In this document: positions 25,094 through 33,448 of the stretch, piece by piece
Layout: each line of letters begins with the position of its first letter
Numbering within the stretch: the first letter of the stretch is position 1
From: Ochrobactrum vermis
Lineage (GTDB): Bacteria > Pseudomonadota > Alphaproteobacteria > Rhizobiales > Rhizobiaceae
Length of the DNA stretch: 64,000 nucleotides
NCBI RefSeq assembly: GCF_002975205.1
Contig: NZ_PCOC01000001.1
Span: forward strand, 1,674,001 to 1,738,000
Reading direction: 5' to 3'
Translations under genes and position numbers: made by a program
Notes under the pieces: model-generated
Database searches by the model: none
Seen by the model: the letters and a program-made list of their open reading frames with translations, nothing else
Told to the model about the DNA's origin: nothing

Positions 25094-25756
25094 TCATTCA
25101 GCCGGTGAGACGTGAACGCGGCGCTTGCGCTCCCGGCGCGGGCGAGCTTTGAAAAAACGTACACCGATGACCGTCGCGATAATGGTGAGAATAGTGATTC
25201 CGATCACAAACCAGAACATGTGATCGCCGTCCATCCTGGCAAAAATGCCAGCGCCACGTCCTGCCAGCCAGCCGGGAAGGAACATCAGCGGAGCCCATAC
25301 CAACGCAGAGAGAACGTTGGCTGTCTGGAAGCGCGTCTGATCCATGGACATCATACCTGCCACCATCGGCACCGTGCAACGTACGGGACCGAAGAAACGC
25401 CCCAGAAACACCGCCGAAAAGCCATAGCGACGGAAAAGAAGGCGTGCGCGCGCCACGCCGCTACGATGCTTGTTGAGCGGCCACTTGTGAATGATATTGC
25501 GGCCAAGCCACCAGCCAAGAAAATAGGAAATGATGTCGCCAATCACAGCGCCGATGATTGCGCCAATGATGACGGGAATGGGTTCGATGATTCCGGCACC
25601 CACGAGGCCGCCGATGGCGATCATTATCGGCGTAGCTGGAATGAACATTCCTATAATGGCGAGAGATTCGCCGAAGGCGATAATCCCCACGATAGGCCCA
25701 GCCCATGCCCGATGATCGGAAATAAACTGTCCGAGATCGCCTATTATACTTTCCAT
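25094..25756 (-). CDS. DedA-family membrane protein
   Basis: The 220-residue protein has the VTT/DedA fold: a re-entrant segment with GESLAIIGMFIPATPIMIAIGGLVG (about residues 24-48) and the conserved GAVIGDIISYFLGWWLGR followed by FLGRFFGPVRCTVPMVAGMMSMDQ. The Arg in FxGRFxGPVR and the Gly-rich motif are the hallmark residues. DedA proteins are flippases for undecaprenyl phosphate or phospholipids. The ATG at 25756 was chosen over a longer frame because GAGGACG lies before it and the longer N-terminus is unlike the family. Confidence 0.88.
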   Translation of the reverse strand: MESIIGDLGQFISDHRAWAGPIVGIIAFGESLAIIGMFIPATPIMIAIGGLVGAGIIEPIPVIIGAIIGAVIGDIISYFLGWWLGRNIIHKWPLNKHRSGVARARLLFRRYGFSAVFLGRFFGPVRCTVPMVAGMMSMDQTRFQTANVLSALVWAPLMFLPGWLAGRGAGIFARMDGDHMFWFVIGITILTIIATVIGVRFFKARPRRERKRRVHVSPAE

Positions 25757-26265
25757 TCCGTCCTCAAATGTCGCGAACCGGATTTTGAAACGATGTGAGC
25801 CGTTCCTATTTTCTTCGGCAAGGGCAACCCGGTGCATAAAGCGCCTTGCTCTGATAAGTTTTTGGGGCGGTGTCGGTATCCATGGATTCAGGACAACTAC
25901 CAACCGATCAAGTCTTTTATATGCCGTAGCTTCTCAGACAAGCATCAAAAATTGATGACATGGCTGCGACATTTGCAGCGTAGTCCTACTCCCTGAACAA
26001 AACCTCCCCGCCGGACGGTATAAGTCCAGCATTGCCGAATATGGAGTCCTCTGGTTCCGCTTACAACGCTGCAAACGTGAAAAAGTGAATCAAATCAAGA
26101 ATCTCTTATTCTTGATTCTCTAAAACGCCTCCAAACAGATGCAACCAGAATAAGTAACCTTAAAAAAGACACGCCTTGCGGGCAAAGATGGAAATCGAAA
26201 ACGTCCGCATTTCTGGGCTTTCTGCGCAAGCTGTCATTTTTTTCAGAAAATTTGCGACTGGAGGC
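25757..26265. other. Intergenic region, no gene seen; one AT-rich hairpin
   Basis: About 500 bp between the dedA start and the tRNA promoter contain no supported reading frame. The only clear element is AATCAAGAAT (26093-26102), loop CTCTT, ATTCTTGATT (26108-26117), a perfect 10-bp stem without a U-tract. It could be an operator or a hairpin in an unannotated transcript. Confidence 0.5.
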
Positions 26266-26294
26266 TAGACAGGTTGAAAAGAGGCCGTTATAGA
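26266..26294 (+). promoter_or_regulatory. Promoter of tRNA-Lys
   Basis: TAGACA (26266-26271), a 17-bp spacer and TATAGA (26289-26294) give near-consensus -35 and -10 boxes, with a start about 35 bp ahead of the mature tRNA. Confidence 0.65.
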
Positions 26295-26335
26295 ACCGCT
26301 CACTTCACCGGGGCCGCTGCCTCGGCAAAGCGAGT

Positions 26336-26411
<76 letters not shown>

Positions 26412-26677
26412 TTTTCTCTTTTGAAAACAAACGCTTCCGCTGATAACAGACCCTGATGGGTCGGACGTACTTTGTCGTAATCCGATCAAGTACACGCCGT
26501 ATCGGCTGCAGGTCTGCTTTCATTTTCAAGCACATCGGCTTTGGTTTTCTAACTCCCCTCCCAATACATTACCGATAATTAATTGGCATATTCATATGCG
26601 GTTCATCTAAAAAGACAGACATTACTCGTACGCCATTTAGCGGCGCGCCTGTAAAAGAGTAACGGAGTCAAATAGCC

Positions 26678-27196
26678 ATGAAATCGAAGACCGCATTTAT
26701 CGCTGTAATTGCAACATCTTTGCTTGCTGTTCCCGCACTTGCACAAGAAAATAGCAGTGCAAATACTGATAAACCGGCAGCAGAGACGGCCGTTTCCCCG
26801 AAAAAAGATATGAAGGGCCAGCGCGGCCCCATCGATCTTGAGAAATTCTCGCGTATGGATGACCTTAAGGCCGCCGACACCAACGGCGATGGCGTACTTT
26901 CTCGAGACGAGATCGAAGCATTGGCGCTTAAGCGCGTCGTGAGCCGTGCGGCCGATCGCATGGAACGTCGTCTTGACGTCAATGGCGATGGCAAGGTCAC
27001 GCTTGCGGAAGTTGAAAACCAACGCAAGAAGGAATTCGCTGCATTGGATCGGAACGAGGATGGCAAAATTGATCGCAGCGAAATGCGCACTGCGAAGATG
27101 AACCATCACGCAAAGGGCTCACACCATAAGGGTCCACACCAGATGGGCAATCACAAAGGCCCAATGAAGGGTCAGGCAGAGAAGCCACAGGAATAA
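26678..27196 (+). CDS. Secreted EF-hand calcium-binding protein
   Basis: The 172-residue protein has a signal peptide (cut after VPALAQ, about residue 23) and three EF-hand loops: DTNGDGVLSRDE (about 67-78), DVNGDGKVTLAE (about 100-111) and DRNEDGKIDRSE (about 124-135), each with Asp at 1, 3 and 5 and Glu at 12. The tail from about 140 is rich in His, Met, Lys and Gly, suggesting binding of a transition metal as well. It is probably a periplasmic calcium buffer or sensor. It stands alone, ended by a strong terminator. Confidence 0.88.
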   Translation: MKSKTAFIAVIATSLLAVPALAQENSSANTDKPAAETAVSPKKDMKGQRGPIDLEKFSRMDDLKAADTNGDGVLSRDEIEALALKRVVSRAADRMERRLDVNGDGKVTLAEVENQRKKEFAALDRNEDGKIDRSEMRTAKMNHHAKGSHHKGPHQMGNHKGPMKGQAEKPQE

Positions 27197-27204
27197 ATCT
27201 GAAA

Positions 27205-27237
27205 TAAAAACCCGGGCTCAACTCCCGGGTTTTTTTA
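27205..27237 (+). terminator. Rho-independent terminator of the EF-hand gene
   Basis: AAAAACCCGGG and CCCGGGTTTTTTT around a 7-nt loop: a perfect stem with a seven-base U-tract. Confidence 0.92.
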
Positions 27238-27260
27238 TGCGTCAATATCTACGGCGCCAA

Positions 27261-27683
27261 TCAGGAACGGATAACGCCCTTCTTGAAGATGATATTGCCA
27301 TAAAGCCGCTTCTCACCAGTGCGAATAATCGCGAAGGCGTCACGAGCGCGGTGATAAAAAGCGAATCTTTCAACCGGATCGACGGAAATCTTCCGGCCCT
27401 CCGCCTTTTCTATGACCGTTTCGAATTCCTTGAAGATCGCCGGCGTTTCATTAGGCGCTTGCATGACAGCCGCTGGCTTGTCGACAAAATCGTCCAAAGG
27501 CAGCAGCGACAGCACGGCTTCGGCCATATCGGTTGCAGTGATCCCCGGAAAATCTAGCACGTGTACACCGGAGGACTGCGCCGGGTAATTAGCATCGACA
27601 ATCACGAGATCGTCCCCGTGCCCCATATCTGCAAGGACCTCGAGCAGCGAACCGGTCAGCAGTGGATTGATATTCTTCAACAT
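27261..27683 (-). CDS. RbsD/FucU-family sugar mutarotase
   Basis: The 140-residue protein has the family start MLKNINPLLTGSLLEVLADMGHGDDLVIVDANYP, given here in outline: His in MGHGDD near residue 22 and Asp in VDANYP are the sugar-contacting residues. The end YGNIIFKKGV is the conserved aromatic strand. It interconverts anomers of fucose, ribose or a related sugar. FucU is nearer than RbsD by the spacing of these blocks. It lies 204 bp after the last permease gene of a peptide-type ABC operon, with a dispersed repeat between, so membership in that operon is possible but not certain. Confidence 0.85.
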   Translation of the reverse strand: MLKNINPLLTGSLLEVLADMGHGDDLVIVDANYPAQSSGVHVLDFPGITATDMAEAVLSLLPLDDFVDKPAAVMQAPNETPAIFKEFETVIEKAEGRKISVDPVERFAFYHRARDAFAIIRTGEKRLYGNIIFKKGVIRS

Positions 27684-27720
27684 AAGAAGTCAGTTCCCAT
27701 AAAATTCCGTCGCCTCACAC

Positions 27721-27826
27721 TAGAGCATTTCCAGCAAAAGTGCGAAGCGGTTTTGCGTGGGATAATGCGTAAAAACAAAACGATAGAGCGCTTCCAAGAT
27801 TCAGTTTCAACCGGAACCGCTCTGAG
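27721..27826. repeat. Dispersed repeat (copy 1)
   Basis: The element starts TAGAGCATTTCC, has the core AAAAGTGCGAAGCGGTTTTGCG and ends GAACCGCTCTGAG. Its core aligns with the element near 40335-40402 (AAAAGTGTAAGCGGTCTTTCG, then ATGCGC and TAGAGC), so both belong to one family, of a type widespread in Brucellaceae. Confidence 0.7.
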
Positions 27827-27887
27827 CAACTCACTTTCACAATCGCAAGGTTCAAGTGCCGCTTCGCGATAATGAGGGCATACGATC

Positions 27888-28754
27888 TTATTTGGTTGTC
27901 GGGTCCAGCTTGTCACGCAGCCAGTCACCGACAAAGCTGATCGACAGCGTCGTGAACATGATTACGAATGACGGCGCAAGCATGATCCACGGCGCACGGG
28001 TAAGATACTCACGGCCATAACCGACCATATTGCCAAGGCTGGTCATTGGCGGCTGCACGCCCAATCCCAGAAACGAAAGGCTGCTTTCGAGGAGAATAAT
28101 TTCCGGAAATGTCAGCGTCATGGAAACAATCAGCGTCGAAGCAATATTCGGCAGGATATGCTTGAGATAAACACGTGACGGTGTTGCGCCGAGTTGGGTG
28201 ACTGCTGCTGCATAGCCTTGCGCGTTCGCCGAAACAGCCAGTCCGCGTGCGATACGGGCATACCGTTCCCAGCCATAGAAGCCCATAAGGCAGGTCAAAA
28301 GCAGAAGTGAGCTACCGAAGAATGCAAGTACGGCAAGCGACAGGATCAGGAATGGCAGTGCTGCCTGAAAATCTGCCAGCATGACGACAACCTGCTCTAC
28401 GGCACCTCGAAAATAGGCTGCCAGAAAGCCAAGCGTCGTGCCGAATACCGCCGAGATAATCGTTGCGCCGAAAGCAATGAGCAACGAAATGCGAATGGAC
28501 TCGATCAGGCGTGAAAGCACATCACGTCCCAGCTCGTCGGTACCCAGCCAGTGCTGCGGATTTCCCGGCAGTGCGAGGCGGTTTTTCAAATCGAAAGCTG
28601 TGATGTTGTAGGGCTTTATCCAATCCCCAGTCATAGCAATCAGGATCATTGCCGCGATCCAGATAAAGCCGATGATGACCATAAGCGGAATGCGCGAACG
28701 ACCCTTTTTCGGTTGCACTGAAACAGCGGCTGCATTGGCGGTTACATCCGTCAT
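27888..28754 (-). CDS. Peptide/nickel-type ABC transporter permease (DppC-like)
   Basis: The 288-residue permease has one N-terminal helix, the family segment HWLGTDELGRDVLSRLIESIR (about residues 67-87) and five more helices. The ATPase-contacting loop reads AAAVTQLGATPSRVYLKHILPN. The ATG at 28754 was picked because GAGGTTGG precedes it and the longer frame overlaps the previous gene in an unlikely way. It pairs with the DppB-like permease 10 bp upstream. Confidence 0.9.
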   Translation of the reverse strand: MTDVTANAAAVSVQPKKGRSRIPLMVIIGFIWIAAMILIAMTGDWIKPYNITAFDLKNRLALPGNPQHWLGTDELGRDVLSRLIESIRISLLIAFGATIISAVFGTTLGFLAAYFRGAVEQVVVMLADFQAALPFLILSLAVLAFFGSSLLLLTCLMGFYGWERYARIARGLAVSANAQGYAAAVTQLGATPSRVYLKHILPNIASTLIVSMTLTFPEIILLESSLSFLGLGVQPPMTSLGNMVGYGREYLTRAPWIMLAPSFVIMFTTLSISFVGDWLRDKLDPTTK

Positions 28755-28764
28755 CGGTCCAACC

Positions 28765-29694
28765 TCACGCTTTGCCCTGCGTCTGACGCAGACGCGGATC
28801 GAGATAACCATAGAGAAGATCGACGATGAAATTGGAGATTACCATCGTCACTGCCACGAGCAGCAATATGCATTGCACGATAGCGAGATCGCGATTGGCG
28901 ACGGAAACCACGAGCAATCTGCCCACCCCCGGCCAGGAAAAGAGTGATTCAACGACCACTGCACCTGCAATCAGCGACCCCACCATGAAACCCACGATGG
29001 TGACGATTGGAATAGCCGCGTTGGGTAGTGCGTGCCGCCAAACGACATTCCGCCAGGACACACCTTTTGCACTAGCTGTGCGAATATAAGGCTGCCCCAG
29101 AATCTCGATCATTGCGCTGCGGGAAAAACGCGCCAGTATCGCGGCGCCACCGAGCCCCATGGTGATTATGGGCAGAATGGCGTGCATCCAGCTATCCTGT
29201 CCGCCAGAGGGCAACCATCCCAGCGAAACCGAGAAGACCAGCACGAGAAGCAGCCCTAAAACGAAGCTTGGCAAAGTGAAGCCTATGACGGCGGTCGCCA
29301 TGACTGCCCGGTCAATAGCGCTGTTGCGGTGCAGAGCAGCATAAATACCGGCGGGAATGCCCAGTCCAAGTTTGATCAGAAGTGCGGGTATCGTCAGTTG
29401 GAGGGTGGCCGGAATGCGTTCAACCACAAGTGCGATTGCCGATTGGCCGTCACGCATCGATATTCCAAGATCACCGCGTGCAATGGCTCCGAAATAACGC
29501 AGATATTGCTGCCAGAGTGGATCGTCGAGCCCCCAGTTCTTCCGGAAAGCGGCTATGGCTTCAGGTGGAGCGTCAGGTCCCATGATGATCTGGGCAGGGT
29601 CACCGGACATGCGCAAGACAACAAACGCGAATGTCACCACAAGAAGAATGGTCACAAACGCGCGAAACCCGCGAACCATCAAAAATCTAAGCAT
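28765..29694 (-). CDS. Peptide/nickel-type ABC transporter permease (DppB-like)
   Basis: The 309-residue permease begins MLRFLMVRGFRAFVTILLVV and has six helices. It carries the DppB mark MGPDAPPEAIAAFRKNWGLDDPLWQQYLRYFGAIARGDLG (in pieces, residues 40-80) and the contact loop RTASAKGVSWRNVVWRHALPNA. The longer frame starting 255 bp upstream lies inside the ATPase gene and was rejected. The chosen start overlaps the ATPase stop by 8 bp. Confidence 0.92.
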   Translation of the reverse strand: MLRFLMVRGFRAFVTILLVVTFAFVVLRMSGDPAQIIMGPDAPPEAIAAFRKNWGLDDPLWQQYLRYFGAIARGDLGISMRDGQSAIALVVERIPATLQLTIPALLIKLGLGIPAGIYAALHRNSAIDRAVMATAVIGFTLPSFVLGLLLVLVFSVSLGWLPSGGQDSWMHAILPIITMGLGGAAILARFSRSAMIEILGQPYIRTASAKGVSWRNVVWRHALPNAAIPIVTIVGFMVGSLIAGAVVVESLFSWPGVGRLLVVSVANRDLAIVQCILLLVAVTMVISNFIVDLLYGYLDPRLRQTQGKA

Positions 29695-30676
29695 GAATGT
29701 CGTCCGTCTGCAGAGTTCCGGCAAAGTGGCAAGCCACTTTGCGTCCCGCTGGCATGTCGAGGAGTTCAGGTGTCTCGTTGCTGCAGCGCGGAGCGGCAAA
29801 ACGACAGCGTGGATGAAAGGCACAGCCGTTGGGCCGTGCGGCAGGATTAGGCGGCTCCCCCTGCAGGATGATGCGGTCACTGAGAGGTATCCCCGCGACG
29901 GGGACACTGGACACGAGTGCCTGCGTATAGGGGTGAAACGGTCGGGCAAAAATTTCGTCCGAAGATGCCTCTTCTACGATACGGCCCAGATACATGACCG
30001 CGACACGATCCGCGATGTTACGCACCACCTTCAGATCATGGCTGATGAAAACCATGGCGATGCCTTCGCGCTCCTGCAAGTCCCGCAAGAGATTCACAAC
30101 TTGCGCCTGAATGGAAACATCCAACGCCGACACAGGTTCGTCGCAGACAATGAGTTGCGGTTTACACGCGATGGCTCGAGCGATGACAACACGTTGACGC
30201 TGTCCGCCCGAAAGCTCGTGAGGGTAGCGCGAAGCCTGATCTGGACGAAGCCCGACCGCTCGCATCAGTTCCGCAACGCGCGCTTTCTGCTCAACTGGAG
30301 TTCCAATTCCATGAATCTCCAGCGGTTCGGCAATCTGGCGGCCAATCGGGAGTCGCCGGTCCAGAGCAGCCAGAGGATCCTGATAAACGAGCTGCATACG
30401 TGCTCGCAATGCGCGCCAGCTTGCAGTCTTTTGAGGCGGCAACGCCGAGCCTTCGAAAGTAACCTCTCCTTCGCTGGGATCTTCCAGACCGAGAAGCAAA
30501 CGCCCCGTTGTGGACTTACCGGAACCGGATTCTCCAACAATTCCCAGAGTCGTCGCCGGAGCGACCGATATCGAGAGTCTGTCGACAGCGCGCACAGCAA
30601 CCGGTTGTGCAAAAAAGCCCTTGCGCGACGTATAGGTTTTGACGAGGTCGCGAGCTTCGATGAGAGCGGCGGTCAT
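29687..30676 (-). CDS. Oligopeptide-type ABC transporter ATPase (DppF-like)
   Basis: The 329-residue ATPase has Walker A GESGSGKST (about residue 49), Q-loop YQDPLAALDRR, signature LSGGQRQRV (about 167), Walker B LIVCDEPVSALD and the switch His in FISHDLKVV. The C-terminal oligopeptide domain (HPYTQALVSSVP, then GCAFHPRCRFAAPRC) is specific to Dpp/Opp systems. It overlaps the upstream ATPase by 4 bp (ATGA). Confidence 0.93.
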   Translation of the reverse strand: MTAALIEARDLVKTYTSRKGFFAQPVAVRAVDRLSISVAPATTLGIVGESGSGKSTTGRLLLGLEDPSEGEVTFEGSALPPQKTASWRALRARMQLVYQDPLAALDRRLPIGRQIAEPLEIHGIGTPVEQKARVAELMRAVGLRPDQASRYPHELSGGQRQRVVIARAIACKPQLIVCDEPVSALDVSIQAQVVNLLRDLQEREGIAMVFISHDLKVVRNIADRVAVMYLGRIVEEASSDEIFARPFHPYTQALVSSVPVAGIPLSDRIILQGEPPNPAARPNGCAFHPRCRFAAPRCSNETPELLDMPAGRKVACHFAGTLQTDDIHA

Positions 30677-31707
30677 TGTGCTATTGCCCTTGTGCCCGCC
30701 GGGATTGAAATATGACCGCCCATCGATGACGGCGAATGCGACGAGGCCGGATAGGGATGAAAACAGGCGACTGCACGTCCCTCACCGGCATCATCCTGCG
30801 GAACACCGAGCCTTGGGAGGCTACGCGCGCAGAGATCCGTTGCACTCAAACAGCGTGGAGAAAACGCACAGCCTGACGGAAGCTTGCCGGGCTCTGGCAC
30901 CGTGCCATCGATAGGGATCAGACGACTGCGCCCACCGTTGAGACTGGGAATGGAGTCAAACAGGCCGTGCGTATAGGGATGGCGCGGAGCGGCAAAGAGC
31001 GCATCGGTCCGTGCCTGTTCGACAATGCAGCCGGCATACATGACGGAAACTCGTTCGCAAATTTGCGAAACAGCACCTAGATCATGGCTGATAAAGACCA
31101 CGGCCATGCCGGTTTCGGCACGCAAGGCGGCCAGCAAATCGAGAATCTGAGCCTGAATCGTTGCATCAAGCGCCGTCGTGGGCTCGTCAGCGATAAGGAT
31201 GTCGGGATTGCCTGCAAGCGCCATGGCGATCATCAAACGCTGGTTTTGACCACCGGAAAACTCGTGCGGATAATTATCAATACGGCGACGTGCATCGGGA
31301 ATTCCAACCAGTTCCATCAACCGTAGGGCTTCTGCTCGGGCGGCCGCCCCCTTGATATGACGATGAAGCAGCACAGCCTCCTCGATCTGACGCCCAACCC
31401 GGATAACAGGGTTCAAGGAACTCGACGGATCCTGAAAGATCATCGCAATACGCCCACCGCGAATGTTTTCGAGCGTACCGCGCGACGCAGTCAGTAATTC
31501 TGTTCCCTCAAGGAGAGCGCTACCGGAGATCGACGCCTTCTTCGGCAGGAGGCCGAGCGCCGCAAGCCAGGTCACCGACTTGCCGCAGCCGGATTCACCG
31601 ACAAGTCCCACGGCTTCGCCTCGTTCAATCGAGAGATCGATACCATGCAGAACCGGTACGCCATCAAAGGCTACCTTGAGATTGGAAATTTCGACCAGCG
31701 GCATCAT
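30673..31707 (-). CDS. Oligopeptide-type ABC transporter ATPase (DppD-like)
   Basis: The 344-residue ATPase has Walker A GESGCGKS (about residue 40), Q-loop FQDPSSSLNP, signature FSGGQNQRL, Walker B ILIADEPTTALD and switch His FISHDLGAV. The oligopeptide C-terminal domain is HPYTHGLFDSIPSL and GCAFSPRCLSATDLC. AAGGA before the ATG pair at 31707/31704 fixes the start. It forms a heterodimer with the DppF-like ATPase. A terminator-like hairpin separates it from the solute-binding gene, so expression is probably stepped down here. Confidence 0.93.
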   Translation of the reverse strand: MMPLVEISNLKVAFDGVPVLHGIDLSIERGEAVGLVGESGCGKSVTWLAALGLLPKKASISGSALLEGTELLTASRGTLENIRGGRIAMIFQDPSSSLNPVIRVGRQIEEAVLLHRHIKGAAARAEALRLMELVGIPDARRRIDNYPHEFSGGQNQRLMIAMALAGNPDILIADEPTTALDATIQAQILDLLAALRAETGMAVVFISHDLGAVSQICERVSVMYAGCIVEQARTDALFAAPRHPYTHGLFDSIPSLNGGRSRLIPIDGTVPEPGKLPSGCAFSPRCLSATDLCARSLPRLGVPQDDAGEGRAVACFHPYPASSHSPSSMGGHISIPAGTRAIAQ

Positions 31708-31759
31708 GCAATCCTTCTGGTTCATTCACAGTCGCGGGGCTTGAAACCCCAAAGGAAAA

Positions 31760-31784
31760 GCGAGCCCGACTGAACCGGGCTCGC
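31760..31784 (-). terminator. Intra-operon hairpin after the solute-binding gene
   Basis: On the minus strand GCGAGCCCG/CGGGCTCGC (31784-31776/31768-31760) forms a 9-bp stem followed by TTTTCC. It lies between the binding-protein gene and the ATPase genes, a usual place for an attenuator that gives excess binding protein. Confidence 0.7.
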
Positions 31785-31797
31785 CTCTACGAATGGA

Positions 31798-33432
31798 TCA
31801 GGCCCAGTTGTCTTTGCGGAAGTCCATTGCGAAAGCGGGCGCTGCCTTCCACTTCAGAGACTTCGGCTTGGCAGTGAAAGTCGCATTCTGATGCAGGACC
31901 GTGTAGGCAGGGTCTTCCCGTTCGCAGATTTCCAGCATCCGCTTGAATGCTTCCTTGCGCTTAGCATGATCGGTGCTGGTCTCCAGAATGACTGAGAGCT
32001 TGTTCGCTTCCTCATTCGTCCATTCGCCGACCTGCTGCTGCTGACCGTTCGGACCATGCTGGCTGACGATGGAAGAAACCGGATCATTGAACGGCGCGGA
32101 GTTGGACCAGTCACGCACGGCGCGGCCCGGGCTTTTTTCCAGAACCTGTTGCCAGTTTTCCTGCATCTGGATTTCGACGTTCAGGCCCACCTGGTTCCAC
32201 ATCTCCACGAGGACCTGCGCAGTCGGGGTCTGGTTGGTATAGTAATTGTTGAGCAGGCGGTAAGGGATTGCATCACCCTTGTAACCGGCTTCCTTCAGAA
32301 GCTGTTTGGCGAGATCCGGGTTATACTCCGGAACATTCCAGCCCTGAACGAACATATCGCCGTAGTAATCCCACTGAAGACCAGCCGGAACGACAGTACG
32401 ACCGGCCCACAGCGAATCCACGATGGCCTGACGATCAATCGCATGGGTGAATGCGCGACGCACCAATGGATTTTCCAGCTGAGGATGGAACTTGTCGAAC
32501 ACGGTCAGACGATGGTTGAGGATCGTGCCGCCCTGAACTTCGAAAGCGTCATTCTTTTCGATGCCTTCGATCTGGTCTGGTGGAATATCGCAAGCAAACT
32601 GGTATTCGCCAGAGAGCAGACCATTGATGCGGGACGCAACTTCCGGCACTTCGATGAAGCGGATCTGCTTTAGCGGCGGACGCCCGCCCCAATATTCGTC
32701 GTGCGCTTCAAGCACCAGCATATTGTCCGGCTTGAACTCGACAACCTTGTAAGGTCCGGTGGTAACCGGCTTGCGCGCCCAGTCGAGATAGCTGGGGGAT
32801 TCTTCCCAGCCGCGACGGCTCATGATCTGGCTGCCGTAACGCGAGATACGGCCTTCCATGGTTACGTCGGGTGTACCATTTTTGAAGCGCACCGTGTATT
32901 TGTCGACCACTTCGACACCCAGTAAGGCTGGCCACGAGCGGCGTGCAGTCGCGGGCACTTCAAGCGGCAACTCCTTGCTTTCACGACCGAGCGGGTTTTT
33001 CTCCGAGACGTAAATCGTCTTGCCTTCGGCTGGCTGCGTATCACCGAACATGCGTTCCTTGCCAAAAGTGAAGGCAACGTCTTCGGCGGTAATCTCGTCA
33101 CCGTTGTGGAACTTCACACCCTGCCGGAGTTTCAGTTCAACGGTCTTGTCGTCGATGCGGGTCCATTCGGTCGCAAGACCTGGTACCGCTGAAAGACCAC
33201 CCAGCCAGTCGCGGTCGATCAGTGCTTCCCAAAGGCTGGAGAAGAAAACACGTTCACCGACATTCGACTGTTCGCGAAGAACGTCGAGCGTATTGCTGTT
33301 CGCCACTTTCTGCACGGCAATGGTGATCGATGGGCGATTGTCAGCCTGTGCTATTGCAAAGCGCGGCAGGATGAGCGAGCCAGCGGCACCGGCTGAAAGG
33401 CCGAGCATCCCGCGTCGGGTCAGATTGATCAT
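31798..33432 (-). CDS. Family-5 extracellular solute-binding protein, Tat-exported
   Basis: The 544-residue protein begins MINLTRRGMLGLSAGAAG, a twin-arginine signal (TRRGML) with cleavage near AIAQA (residue 30). The SBP_bac_5 body is clear: VELKLRQGVKFHNGDEITAEDVAFTF in pieces (about 95-120), GTGPYKV-like VTTGPYKVVEF and NPLVRRAFTHAIDRQAIVD (about 350). Such proteins bind peptides, nickel chelates, opines or glycosides; the ligand cannot be read. It lies 16 bp after the phosphonate monoester hydrolase gene, so the two are co-transcribed and the ligand may be related to that enzyme. Confidence 0.92.
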   Translation of the reverse strand: MINLTRRGMLGLSAGAAGSLILPRFAIAQADNRPSITIAVQKVANSNTLDVLREQSNVGERVFFSSLWEALIDRDWLGGLSAVPGLATEWTRIDDKTVELKLRQGVKFHNGDEITAEDVAFTFGKERMFGDTQPAEGKTIYVSEKNPLGRESKELPLEVPATARRSWPALLGVEVVDKYTVRFKNGTPDVTMEGRISRYGSQIMSRRGWEESPSYLDWARKPVTTGPYKVVEFKPDNMLVLEAHDEYWGGRPPLKQIRFIEVPEVASRINGLLSGEYQFACDIPPDQIEGIEKNDAFEVQGGTILNHRLTVFDKFHPQLENPLVRRAFTHAIDRQAIVDSLWAGRTVVPAGLQWDYYGDMFVQGWNVPEYNPDLAKQLLKEAGYKGDAIPYRLLNNYYTNQTPTAQVLVEMWNQVGLNVEIQMQENWQQVLEKSPGRAVRDWSNSAPFNDPVSSIVSQHGPNGQQQQVGEWTNEEANKLSVILETSTDHAKRKEAFKRMLEICEREDPAYTVLHQNATFTAKPKSLKWKAAPAFAMDFRKDNWA

Positions 33433-33448
33433 TTGGTTGCTCCTGAGA

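Noticed and set aside
24809..25108. 99-residue plus-strand frame between the TerC and DedA genes
   Set aside because: No ribosome site, no motif, and it covers several strong inverted repeats.
29695..29949. N-terminal extension of the DppB-like permease
   Set aside because: The extra residues lie inside the ATPase gene and resemble no permease; MLRFLMVRG at 29694 is the family-like start.
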